From Hyphomicrobiales bacterium (GTDB lineage: Bacteria; Pseudomonadota; Alphaproteobacteria; Rhizobiales; Rhizobiaceae), in the NCBI GenBank assembly GCA_900469965.1, contig UBZP01000001.1, positions 124,001 to 188,000 on the forward strand: 64,000 nt of DNA, given 5' to 3'. Position numbers and translations under genes: made by a program. The notes beneath the pieces are model-generated. The model searched no databases, was not told the origin of the DNA, and saw only the letters and a list, made by a program, of their open reading frames with translations. Position 1 is the first letter of the stretch. Each line of letters opens with the position of its first letter. This document shows, piece after piece, positions 57,701 to 64,000 of this stretch.

Positions 57701-58465
57701 TCAAATGAAGGGGCGCCCGCTCTCCTTCAGCCCCTCCCAGCCCGATAGCTTCAGGAGCCCGTCCGGCTCCAGCACCTCGCAGCCGCCGTCCTGCCAGCGC
57801 ACGAGTTTGCGGTCGGCAAGCTTGCGGATGGTCTTGTTGGTATGCACCAGGGACAGGCCGAGCGTATCGGCCAGGTGCTGCTGGGTGAGCGGGATCGCCT
57901 TTCGCCCGCCGTTGACGAGACCGACGGCCCGCGCGCGCTGGTGGATATAGGACAGGAGATAGGCCGTGCGCTCGACCGCCGAGCGGCGGCCGATGCTCAG
58001 CAGGTGCTCGTCGAGGATGCGCTCCTCGTGCGCTGCGATCCAGGTGAGGTCGTAGGCCAGGGACGCATGGCGGGTGAACAGGCGGTCGAGCTTCGAGCGC
58101 TCGAAGACGCAGAGCGTGATCGGCGTCAGCGCCTCCACCGAATGATCCAGCTCCCCCATCAGCACGCCCTGCAGGCCCACGAGGTCGCCGGGGAAGGCAT
58201 AGTTCATGATCTGCCGGCGGCCGTCGGAGAGCAGCTTGTAGCGAAAGCCGAGGCCGTTCAGGACAGTATAGATGTGCGGGCTGTGCGTGCCCTCGACCAA
58301 CACCGTCGCGCCGCGCTCGACGGACAGCTCGCCGACCTTGAACTGCGAGACGAACTCCAGTTCCCGGGCGGAGAAATCGCGAAAATGCTTCAGCCCGCGC
58401 AAGGGACACTTTTCGCAAGGCGTGTGCCACTTGCCCGACGCAGGCCCCGCCGCCGTCATCGACAT
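57701..58465 (-). CDS. Crp/Fnr-family transcriptional regulator
   Basis: This 254-aa protein starts MSMTAAGPASGKWHTPCEKC. An N-terminal CxxC (CEKCPLRGL) precedes a cyclic-nucleotide-binding-like domain (about 45-150) and a Crp-type HTH (about 165-230: IPLTQQHLADTLGLSLVHTN). Four Fnr cluster cysteines are not present, so a [4Fe-4S] oxygen sensor is not supported. The frame is open upstream to 58687, but ATG 58465 is the family start. It is divergent from the receiver gene. Confidence 0.85.
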   Translation of the reverse strand: MSMTAAGPASGKWHTPCEKCPLRGLKHFRDFSARELEFVSQFKVGELSVERGATVLVEGTHSPHIYTVLNGLGFRYKLLSDGRRQIMNYAFPGDLVGLQGVLMGELDHSVEALTPITLCVFERSKLDRLFTRHASLAYDLTWIAAHEERILDEHLLSIGRRSAVERTAYLLSYIHQRARAVGLVNGGRKAIPLTQQHLADTLGLSLVHTNKTIRKLADRKLVRWQDGGCEVLEPDGLLKLSGWEGLKESGRPFI

Positions 58466-58707
58466 GGTCCCGCGGGCTTGTGACGCCGCGCCGTTTTCAC
58501 CTGATTCATCCCGCGCCCTTCCGGTCTCGACCCTTCGGCGGAGAACGCGTAGGCCCGGCAGCGGTTCCGGAAAACAGCGGCGTCCTATGTCTTTTTTAAA
58601 TGACGATTTCGCGGCGGCGGGGGAGACTGGCGCGCTGGAACGGCATCGTGCCCATTGCTTGGCACGTCCCCGTTTCCGCTTCCGCATGCCGTTGAAAGCG
58701 CCGCTGA

Positions 58708-59088
58708 ATGAGCAAGGCCCATCCGCACGTCGCGATCGTCGAACAGGAGTTCCTGATCGCGGTCGATGCCGAATATCTGATCAGCGAAGCGCTGGACTGC
58801 CGCGTCACCATCGCCCGCGAGGACGAGATGATGCGGTGGACGCCATCGGATCTGGCCGCGCTCGATCTCTGCCTGATCGACCTGCCGACCGAGGCGACAG
58901 GTGCCCTCGCCCTGGCCGCGCGGCTGGAGGAAATCGGGGTCGCCTTCGCCTTCACGTCGGCGTCCGATCTGCACCGCAGCGGCGCGCCGGGCTTCGAAGG
59001 GGTTCCCGTCGTCATGAAGCCCTATGACGACGTCCTGCTTGCGGTCGTGCGGCAGATGCTCGCCGACGCCCGGTGCCGTCAGAACTGA
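58708..59088 (+). CDS. Single-domain response-regulator (receiver) protein
   Basis: This is a 126-aa receiver-like domain. The acidic pocket is Glu12/Glu14 (IVEQEFLIAVD), the likely phospho-acceptor Asp58 (LCLIDLPTEA), the Thr/Ser switch is in FAFTSASD and the conserved Lys is in VVMKPYDD. There is no output domain, so it would act by protein contact. It is divergent from the Crp/Fnr gene, and its 3' end overlaps convergent doxX by 10 nt. Confidence 0.75.
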   Translation: MSKAHPHVAIVEQEFLIAVDAEYLISEALDCRVTIAREDEMMRWTPSDLAALDLCLIDLPTEATGALALAARLEEIGVAFAFTSASDLHRSGAPGFEGVPVVMKPYDDVLLAVVRQMLADARCRQN

Positions 59089-59531
59089 CGGCCGATGCGG
59101 GCGTCGACCGACTGGCCGTTCGATCCGCGCACGGCGAAATAGAGCATGATGGCCGTCCACAGTATGGATTTTTCCGCGCCGCCCAGGCCCTCCATCTTCA
59201 CGATGCCATGGAAATAGATCGTCACCGCCAGGACGATCGCCGAGGCAAGCGCTGCCGGCCGGGTGAACAGCCCGATCGCCACCAGGATCCCGCCGAAGAA
59301 TTCGGTCGCAGCCAGGAGCGGCGACCAGAAGACGCCGGGATAGAAGCCCAGCCCCTCGACCATCCCCACCGCGCCGAAGGGGTTCATGATCTTGCCGTAG
59401 CCATGGGTGACGAGAAGACCGCCGGCGACGAGGCGCAGCAGCGTCTCCGCGCTCTCGTTCAGCGTGGCATAGAGGGGCCGCAGAAACGGCAGGATGAGGC
59501 CGGGGCGATGGGTGGTGGTGATATCGGTCAT
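59079..59531 (-). CDS. DoxX-family membrane protein
   Basis: This is a 150-aa four-helix membrane protein. The typical stretches are LLRLVAGGLLVTHGYGKIMN and AATEFFGGILVAIGLFTRPA. DoxX proteins are linked to quinone or thiol redox and stress; the exact role is unknown. ATG 59531 has TTGGAG upstream; the in-frame TTG at 59546 is less likely. An inverted repeat lies just upstream. Confidence 0.87.
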   Translation of the reverse strand: MTDITTTHRPGLILPFLRPLYATLNESAETLLRLVAGGLLVTHGYGKIMNPFGAVGMVEGLGFYPGVFWSPLLAATEFFGGILVAIGLFTRPAALASAIVLAVTIYFHGIVKMEGLGGAEKSILWTAIMLYFAVRGSNGQSVDARIGRQF

Positions 59532-59543
59532 GCGGGTCCGCTC

Positions 59544-59567
59544 CAAGGATGTTGCGCTGCATCCTTG
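59544..59567. promoter_or_regulatory. Inverted repeat upstream of doxX
   Basis: CAAGGATG (59544-59551) and CATCCTTG (59560-59567) are perfect 8-bp arms with an 8-nt spacer. The repeat starts 13 nt before the doxX ATG and includes its ribosome site (GGAG nearby). It could be a repressor operator or a leader hairpin. No regulator is assigned. Confidence 0.5.
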
Positions 59568-59699
59568 TCTCGGTCATCCTTTCGAGCGCAAGCGGGTGCC
59601 CGCGCAAAAGATGATAAACGCAGTTGACAATTCCGTGAGGTCGGCGTGCGCTGGCCGCCTTCGGCCCCGAATTGGCAGCGGAAGCAAGGAAAGGCAGAC

Positions 59700-59981
59700 A
59701 TGAGCCAGAAGCCCCGGATCACCATCCTCTACTGCACGCAGTGCAACTGGCTGCTCCGCTCCGGCTGGATGGCGCAGGAGCTCCTGCAGACCTTCGGCGA
59801 CACGCTTGGCGAGGTGGCGCTCATCCCCGGTACCGGCGGCAATTTCGAGATCCGGGTGGATGGCGAGCTCGTCTGGGAACGCAAGCGCGACGGCGGTTTT
59901 CCGGGGCCGAAGGAGCTCAAGCAGCGCGTGCGCGACATCGTCGAGCCCGAGCGCGATCTCGGACACGTCGACAGGCCGTGA
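59700..59981 (+). CDS. SelT/SelW/SelH-family (Rdx) protein with CxxC
   Basis: This 93-aa thioredoxin-like Rdx protein begins MSQKPRITILYCTQCNWLLR. The CxxC (YCTQCNW) replaces the CxxU of selenoprotein homologs. The second half has LIPGTGGNFEIRVDGELVWE and DGGFPGPKELKQRVRD, standard for the bacterial family. ATG 59700 follows AAGGAAAGGC. A small redox role is presumed. It lies divergent from doxX. Confidence 0.9.
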   Translation: MSQKPRITILYCTQCNWLLRSGWMAQELLQTFGDTLGEVALIPGTGGNFEIRVDGELVWERKRDGGFPGPKELKQRVRDIVEPERDLGHVDRP

Positions 59982-60041
59982 GGCGGGCGATGCCGGGCTG
60001 ACGGTCCCGGATCGCCGGCAGATCCGGCGCCATCCTATCCC

Positions 60042-60512
60042 TCAGCGATACGGCGAGACGCAGACCCGATAGACGCCGCCGCCGGCGTGGTAGCGGTTCG
60101 TGGCTGGATTGTAGGTGCGATAGCGGTTGGTGCACCAGTCGACATGGGTGCCGTAACCGCTGCGAACGGCCGGGGCATAGTACGGTCCGCCATAGGGGCG
60201 ATAGATGGTGGCGCCCCGGTTGTAGGATCGATAGCCCGGCCCGTAGTACGGCGGCACATAGGGACGATAAGGCCGGTAGATCGGCCAGGAATAGGGCCGG
60301 TAGTACGGCCGATAGACGGGACTGTAATAGGGGCCGGTGTTCCAGCAACTGTAGCCGTTGCACACGAATGCGACCGGCACGACGGCGCCGTCCCTGTCAG
60401 CGGCAAGGGGTTCCGGGATCGCCATCGGTCCGGCGGCAACCGTGGACGGCAGGCCGGACGAAACGGCCAGCGCGGCCGCAACGGTAAGCAGGATGTTACG
60501 CAAGCTGAACAT
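60042..60512 (-). CDS. BA14K-like secreted protein
   Basis: This is a 156-aa exported protein. The signal peptide is about residues 1-27 (LLTVAAALAVSSGLPSTVAA). A Tyr/Pro/Arg-rich repeat region follows (about 58-120: YRPYYRPYSWPIYRPYRPY). The C-terminal BA14K motif is HVDWCTNRYRTYNPATNRY, then a Cys near the end. BA14K of Brucella is a lectin-like, immunoreactive envelope protein; a cell-surface role is likely here. Confidence 0.87.
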   Translation of the reverse strand: MFSLRNILLTVAAALAVSSGLPSTVAAGPMAIPEPLAADRDGAVVPVAFVCNGYSCWNTGPYYSPVYRPYYRPYSWPIYRPYRPYVPPYYGPGYRSYNRGATIYRPYGGPYYAPAVRSGYGTHVDWCTNRYRTYNPATNRYHAGGGVYRVCVSPYR

Positions 60513-60736
60513 TTCGATCCCCTGTGCGTTTGCGGACTAGGCGTGCGCGGAGCATACGTTCCTGAACATGGCCTCCCGCCGGGCTCGGTGTCCTGCCGTG
60601 CGATCCGGATCGCCGATGGCTGGTGGTGGCGAAGCCGGGTCGAACAAGGTCGGGCGGGACAAGCCGTCAAAAATCGGGCATGACAGATCGGACATGTCAT
60701 GGGCGAGCGCCAGCATACTATAATTCGGAGCATGAG

Positions 60737-62170
60737 ATGAGTCTGAAATTCGGAACCAGCGGACTGCGCGGCCTTTCCAGCGACCTGGAGGGGCCGCCTG
60801 CCGCCCTCTATGCAACCGCGTTTGCTCGATACCTGCTCGAAAGCGGGCTGAGCCGGAAGGGCGATACGGTGTTGATCGGACGCGACTTCCGGCCCTCGAG
60901 CCCGGCGATCGCCGCGATCGCTGCCGGTGCGCTGCGCCGCGCAGGCCTCTCGCCGCTCGACTGCGGCACGATCCCGACGCCGGCGCTGGCCCTGTTCGGG
61001 CTGGAGAAGGGGGCCGCCAGCCTGATGGTCACCGGCTCGCACATCCCCGCCGACCGCAACGGCATCAAGTTCTATCGCCCCGACGGCGAGATCGGCAAGG
61101 CGGACGAGGCGGCGATCACGCAGATCGCCGCGTCGATATCGGCCGGCGAGACGATCGACGCCACGCCCGCGACGGCCCCCGACGCGTCCGCCGAGGCCGA
61201 AACGCTCTTCCTGCAGCGCTATGAGGGGCTGCTCGCGCCGGACGCGCTCACGGGCAGGCGGATCGGCGTCTACCAGCACAGCACTGTGGCGCGCGACCTG
61301 TTCGTCACGGTGCTTTCCAGCTTCGGCGCCGATTGCGTGCCGCTCGGCCGTTCGCAGACCTTCATTCCCGTCGACACCGAGGCCGTTCCGGCGGAAACCG
61401 TCGCCATGCTGCAGCGCTGGGCTGCCGAACACGGGCTCGACGCGATCGTCTCGGCCGACGGCGACGGCGACCGGCCGCTCGTCGCCGACGAGACCGGCAC
61501 GCCGCTGCGCGGCGACCTGCTCGGCCTGATCACCGCCGGCTTCCTGGACGCGGACGTGGTGGCGACGCCGGTCACCTCCAATTCCGGCATCGAGGCGGCG
61601 GGCCGGTTCGCGGTCAGGCGCACCCGCGTCGGCTCGCCCTTCGTGATCGGCGCGATGGACGAGGCCGTGGCCAGCGGCGCAAGGGCCGTGGTCGGCTTCG
61701 AGGCGAACGGCGGCACCCTGACGGGCACGGCCTGCGCCGCCAACGGCACGACGCTCGCAGCGCTTCCGACCCGCGACAGTTTCCTTCCGGCGCTTGCCGT
61801 ACTCGCCCTGTCCGTCGAACGCGGACAGCCGCTGTCGGCGGTAGCCGCGAGCTTCCGCCTGCCGGCCGCCGCCGCCGACAGGCTGGAGAATTTCCCGGTC
61901 GAGACGAGTGCCGCGCTGATGGCCGAACTGCGCTCCGGTCCGCAGGCGCTCGCCGCCTTCCTCGCGCCGATCGGCACGCCCGCAGGCACGAGCGACATCG
62001 ACGGGCTGCGCGTGACGCTGGAAGATGGCCGCATCATCCACTTCCGCCCCTCCGGCAACGCCCCGGAGATGCGCTGCTATGTGGAGGCGGGCGACGAAGC
62101 GGCCGCACAGGGCCTGCTTGCAGAGGGTCTGGCGCTGATCCGCGCCTGGGCGGAAAAGCGCAAAGACTGA
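60737..62170 (+). CDS. Phosphohexomutase (phosphomannomutase/phosphoglucomutase family)
   Basis: This 477-aa alpha-D-phosphohexomutase interconverts hexose 1- and 6-phosphates for surface-sugar synthesis. The phosphoserine loop is VTGSHIPADRNGIKFY, the metal loop SADGDGDRPLVA, the sugar-binding loop VGFEANGGTLTG and the phosphate-binding loop RPSGNAPEMRCYVE. All four are intact. ATG 60737 has CGGAG upstream. A TATAAT hexamer lies only 13 nt before it. Mannose versus glucose preference cannot be read with certainty. Confidence 0.88.
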   Translation: MSLKFGTSGLRGLSSDLEGPPAALYATAFARYLLESGLSRKGDTVLIGRDFRPSSPAIAAIAAGALRRAGLSPLDCGTIPTPALALFGLEKGAASLMVTGSHIPADRNGIKFYRPDGEIGKADEAAITQIAASISAGETIDATPATAPDASAEAETLFLQRYEGLLAPDALTGRRIGVYQHSTVARDLFVTVLSSFGADCVPLGRSQTFIPVDTEAVPAETVAMLQRWAAEHGLDAIVSADGDGDRPLVADETGTPLRGDLLGLITAGFLDADVVATPVTSNSGIEAAGRFAVRRTRVGSPFVIGAMDEAVASGARAVVGFEANGGTLTGTACAANGTTLAALPTRDSFLPALAVLALSVERGQPLSAVAASFRLPAAAADRLENFPVETSAALMAELRSGPQALAAFLAPIGTPAGTSDIDGLRVTLEDGRIIHFRPSGNAPEMRCYVEAGDEAAAQGLLAEGLALIRAWAEKRKD

Positions 62171-62230
62171 CGCCCGCTCCACGGAAACGAGGGAAAAGCG
62201 CATGCCTTTGCAAAAACTTCAAAAAGCCAG

Positions 62231-62259
62231 TTGACACCAACGGCAGCGCCCCTTACATC
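62231..62259 (+). promoter_or_regulatory. Promoter of tRNA-Leu
   Basis: A perfect -35 TTGACA (62231-62236), a 17-nt spacer and TACATC (62254-62259) as -10 lie 10 nt before the mature tRNA 5' end. Spacing and position fit a sigma-70-type stable-RNA promoter. Confidence 0.7.
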
Positions 62260-62269
62260 CGCGTCCGTC

Positions 62270-62354
62270 GCCCAGATGGCGGAATTGGTAGACGCGCAGG
62301 TTTCAGGTACCTGTGCCGCGAGGCGTGGAGGTTCGAGTCCTCTTCTGGGCACCA
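62270..62354 (+). tRNA. tRNA-Leu (anticodon CAG)
   Basis: This is an 85-nt class II tRNA. The acceptor is GCCCAGA/TCTGGGC with discriminator A and encoded CCA (62352-62354). The anticodon stem CAGGT/ACCTG encloses TTCAGGT, giving CAG. A long variable arm (GTGCCGCGAGGCGT) and T-arm GGTTCGAGTCC are present. It precedes the second hydrolase-like gene. Confidence 0.97.
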
Positions 62355-62402
62355 TTTCCCATTTCAGATTATCGCTTGCGGTATCTTGAAATGACCTGAA
62401 AG

Positions 62403-62425
62403 ACCCCGGCCCGCCGGGGTTTTTT
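62403..62425 (+). terminator. Rho-independent terminator after tRNA-Leu
   Basis: CCCCGG (62404-62409), loop CCCG and CCGGGG (62414-62419) form a GC-rich stem, extendable by an A-T pair, followed by six T residues. Confidence 0.88.
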
Positions 62426-62538
62426 CGTTTCTGCTTCCTCGGTCGGCCCTATCGACAAGCGTGCTCGCACACGGCGGCGTCCCGTGGCCGCCGGTGGCCA
62501 AGCGCAATCGGTCGAGGGGCGATCTCGTCGGAAGACAC

Positions 62539-63378
62539 TTACTTCATCAGGCGCTTGAACGGATGGCCAAAGATATTGAGCGTCTGCTGGTAGCTTGGCG
62601 GCATGTGCTTCAAGGTCCTGTCCCGGAACGAGATGTGATGGATCTTGCGCGTACGATTGAAGGGTTTTGCGGAGAACTCGCTCAGGAACGGCAGGAAATG
62701 GTCGCTGTAGTGGGAACCGTCGGCACTGTTCTGGGCATAGTAGATCGTTGACCCGCGATGGGCAGGGTTCTTGCCGGCTTCTATGATCGAGAAGCGATGC
62801 AGATGCTCCGGCGGAATTTCATGGCCGCTGCCGCCATTGTAGTATTCCAACGCCTTGAAATAACGCGATTGCGTCTGGAAACGCCAAAGCTCGATTTGCG
62901 GATTGATGCAAAAGCACTGTTTGGCGTGCCCCATCATCGTCGACTGAAGGGCGGCAAAGCCACCGCCGGAAGATCCCATGACGATGAATTCGGCCTCGGG
63001 AGCGATCACCGAGCGCATCTGGTAAAGGGTGTTCCACACGTTCTCCAGCGTCCAGTCGTCCCGACGCCCGAGATACCAGTCGATGTGGAGGCCGCTTGAG
63101 GGAGAAACCGCAGAATCGCTGACGCAGATGACGGGATACTTGCATCTGGCACCCCACGACCAACGATTGAATGTGGGTGTTTCGGTGTAGGACTTGCGAT
63201 TCATCGCGCCATTGAAGAAAACGAGAATGTACCTCTTCTGATCGTTGTTGTGAAAGAAGTAATGGCCACAGGCGCCGAAGCCTGCCTGCAGCAAGTCTCC
63301 AATGGTTTCATAGGCGGGAATTACCGTCGCCGTGGGCTTCGCCACAACTTCTTTCTTCTTGACAAGACCCCAGCGCAT
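62539..63378 (-). CDS. Alpha/beta-hydrolase-like protein, GSSGGGF family (copy 2)
   Basis: This 279-aa paralog of the 38099-38959 product has the nucleophile elbow VMGSSGGGFAALQST (Ser137). Shared landmarks in the same order are VFFNGAMNRKS, FNRWSWGARC, CINPQIELWRF, RFSIIEAGKN and YYAQNSADGSHYSDHF. The N-terminal 40 residues differ. ATG 63378 has GGGAGAG upstream. Base composition is visibly more AT-rich than the neighbours (for example 62880-63350), which suggests acquisition. Function unknown; not linked here to a glycosyltransferase gene. Confidence 0.72.
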   Translation of the reverse strand: MRWGLVKKKEVVAKPTATVIPAYETIGDLLQAGFGACGHYFFHNNDQKRYILVFFNGAMNRKSYTETPTFNRWSWGARCKYPVICVSDSAVSPSSGLHIDWYLGRRDDWTLENVWNTLYQMRSVIAPEAEFIVMGSSGGGFAALQSTMMGHAKQCFCINPQIELWRFQTQSRYFKALEYYNGGSGHEIPPEHLHRFSIIEAGKNPAHRGSTIYYAQNSADGSHYSDHFLPFLSEFSAKPFNRTRKIHHISFRDRTLKHMPPSYQQTLNIFGHPFKRLMK

Positions 63379-63489
63379 GTCGCTCCGCTCTCCCACGTTT
63401 CTTCGCAGCCCGCGACATTATCCATCCGCCCCGATAGCGCAACCGTCATTGCACTCGCGTCGCGCCGAACAGCGAACGCGTCCCCAGCC

Positions 63490-64000
63490 TCATCCCTCCA
63501 ATCCGTAGGGCACGATCCGGCGCACGTGGTGGTCGACGTGCAGGCGGCGCTTGAAGGGGGGGACGGCGCGGCTGGCGCAGTTGGCGCGCTCGCAGATGCG
63601 GCAGGAAATCCCGATCGGGGCGAAGGCGCCGGCGTTTTCGAGGTCGAGGTCGTCGGCATAGACGAAGGCGCGGGCGTAGGAGACCTCGCAGCCGAGCGCC
63701 AGCGCATATTCCGGCCGCGCCGAACGGAAGCCGCCGCTGCCCTTCGTGGCGTTGGTGGCGAGACAGAGGTAGCGCACGCCGTCCGGCGTCTCGGCGAGCT
63801 GGCGCAGGATGCGGCCGGGACGCTCGAACGCCTCGTGGGCGTTCCACAGCGGACAGGCGGCCCCGAAGCGGGCGAACTGGAATTTCGCCGCGCTGTGGCG
63901 CTTGGTGATGTTGCCGGCGCGATCGATGCGGGCAAAGAAGATCGGCACGCCCTTCTGCCCCGGACGCTGCAGCGTACTGAGGCGATGGCAGACCTGCTCG
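63490..64000 (-). CDS. XRE/ImmA-IrrE (DUF2083) regulator, C-terminal part (5' end outside window)
   Basis: The frame is open to the right edge and reads EQVCHRLSTLQRPGQKGVPI and FFARIDRAGNITKRHSA, then the cysteine-rich stretch CRICERANCASRAVPPF, ending RRIVPYGLEG. This is the C-terminal DUF2083 region of the short-chain acyl-CoA regulator family (ScfR/RamB-like: HTH_XRE, ImmA/IrrE, DUF2083), about 470 aa when complete. About 170 codons are visible. The GTG at 63948 is internal, not a start. It presumably controls acyl-CoA or propionate metabolism genes off-window. Confidence 0.8.
   Translation of the reverse strand, partial: EQVCHRLSTLQRPGQKGVPIFFARIDRAGNITKRHSAAKFQFARFGAACPLWNAHEAFERPGRILRQLAETPDGVRYLCLATNATKGSGGFRSARPEYALALGCEVSYARAFVYADDLDLENAGAFAPIGISCRICERANCASRAVPPFKRRLHVDHHVRRIVPYGLEG

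Noticed and set aside
58659-58680. TGGCACG as part of a sigma-54 promoter before the receiver gene
   Set aside because: The matching TTGC element at the required spacing is absent.
59730-59750. Possible selenocysteine in the SelT/SelW-like protein
   Set aside because: The motif reads CxxC with ordinary TGC codons. There is no in-frame TGA and no SECIS-like structure was seen.
60719-60724. TATAAT as the -10 box of the phosphohexomutase gene
   Set aside because: It lies only 13 nt from the ATG and would leave almost no leader for the CGGAG site. No convincing -35 box is found at the right distance.
62343-62363. Shared CCATTTCCC after both the tRNA-Arg and tRNA-Leu 3' ends
   Set aside because: The match is only about nine bases including the encoded CCA, too short to call an attachment site.

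Overview
The window is chromosomal DNA of an alphaproteobacterium of the order Hyphomicrobiales, most likely family Rhizobiaceae. The evidence is high GC, an aroA-cmk-rpsA block whose AroA is close to the Agrobacterium CP4 type, a pcaQ-pcaDCHG arrangement, a frcR-frcBCAK fructose locus, and the block def/fmt/truA/dapE/dapD/argB/engB/yidC/rnpA/rpmH. I cannot fix the genus (Shinella, Sinorhizobium/Ensifer and Agrobacterium-type lineages all fit). Apart from one ECF sigma-factor remnant and genes cut by the two window edges, the genes look intact. I saw no insertion sequences, prophage genes or CRISPR arrays.

Layout. (1) 1-7903: protocatechuate/beta-ketoadipate catabolism. pcaD-C-H-G on the minus strand is controlled by divergent pcaQ; pcaI-J-F on the plus strand faces a divergent IclR regulator (pcaR type). 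A small sulfite-oxidase-like molybdoenzyme gene lies between the two halves. (2) 7961-27420: housekeeping backbone (rbsK, rmuC, def, fmt, truA, dapE, dapD, argB, engB, yidC, rnpA, rpmH) with extra genes inserted: a PIN-domain toxin-antitoxin pair between def and fmt, two EamA transporters, a PEP-mutase-family protein, and a decayed ECF sigma gene with its surviving anti-sigma gene. (3) 27837-31578: a chemoreceptor and a sensor histidine kinase. (4) 31866-39148: an accessory stretch bracketed by tRNA-Arg(ACG) and tRNA-Ala(GGC). It holds a type I-secreted beta-helix/RTX protein, a 1027-residue two-catalytic-domain glycosyltransferase with a duplicated N-terminal module, and an alpha/beta-hydrolase-like protein. 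(5) 39295-48932: a FYDLN-acid protein, aroA, cmk, rpsA, then poorly known proteins, rnd and a small exported protein. (6) 49028-56112: a hydroxyacid dehydrogenase, a class I amidotransferase and the frcR-frcBCAK fructose import locus. (7) 56188-64000: a DUF805 protein, pyrC, a Crp/Fnr regulator, a receiver protein, DoxX, a SelT/SelW-like protein, a BA14K-like protein, a phosphohexomutase, tRNA-Leu(CAG), a second copy of the hydrolase-like family, and the C-terminal part of an XRE/ImmA-IrrE-type regulator.

How genes work together. The pca genes carry protocatechuate through ring cleavage (PcaHG), decarboxylation (PcaC), lactone hydrolysis (PcaD), CoA transfer (PcaIJ) and thiolysis (PcaF). PcaB is not in view but probably lies just left of the window. 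The frc genes import fructose and add a kinase. The three genes at 32-39 kb look like a surface or secreted glycan system: a secreted polysaccharide-active beta-helix protein, a large glycosyltransferase, and a Ser-hydrolase-fold protein whose only visible relative in the window also sits beside a tRNA gene. This is the best candidate here for an undescribed system.
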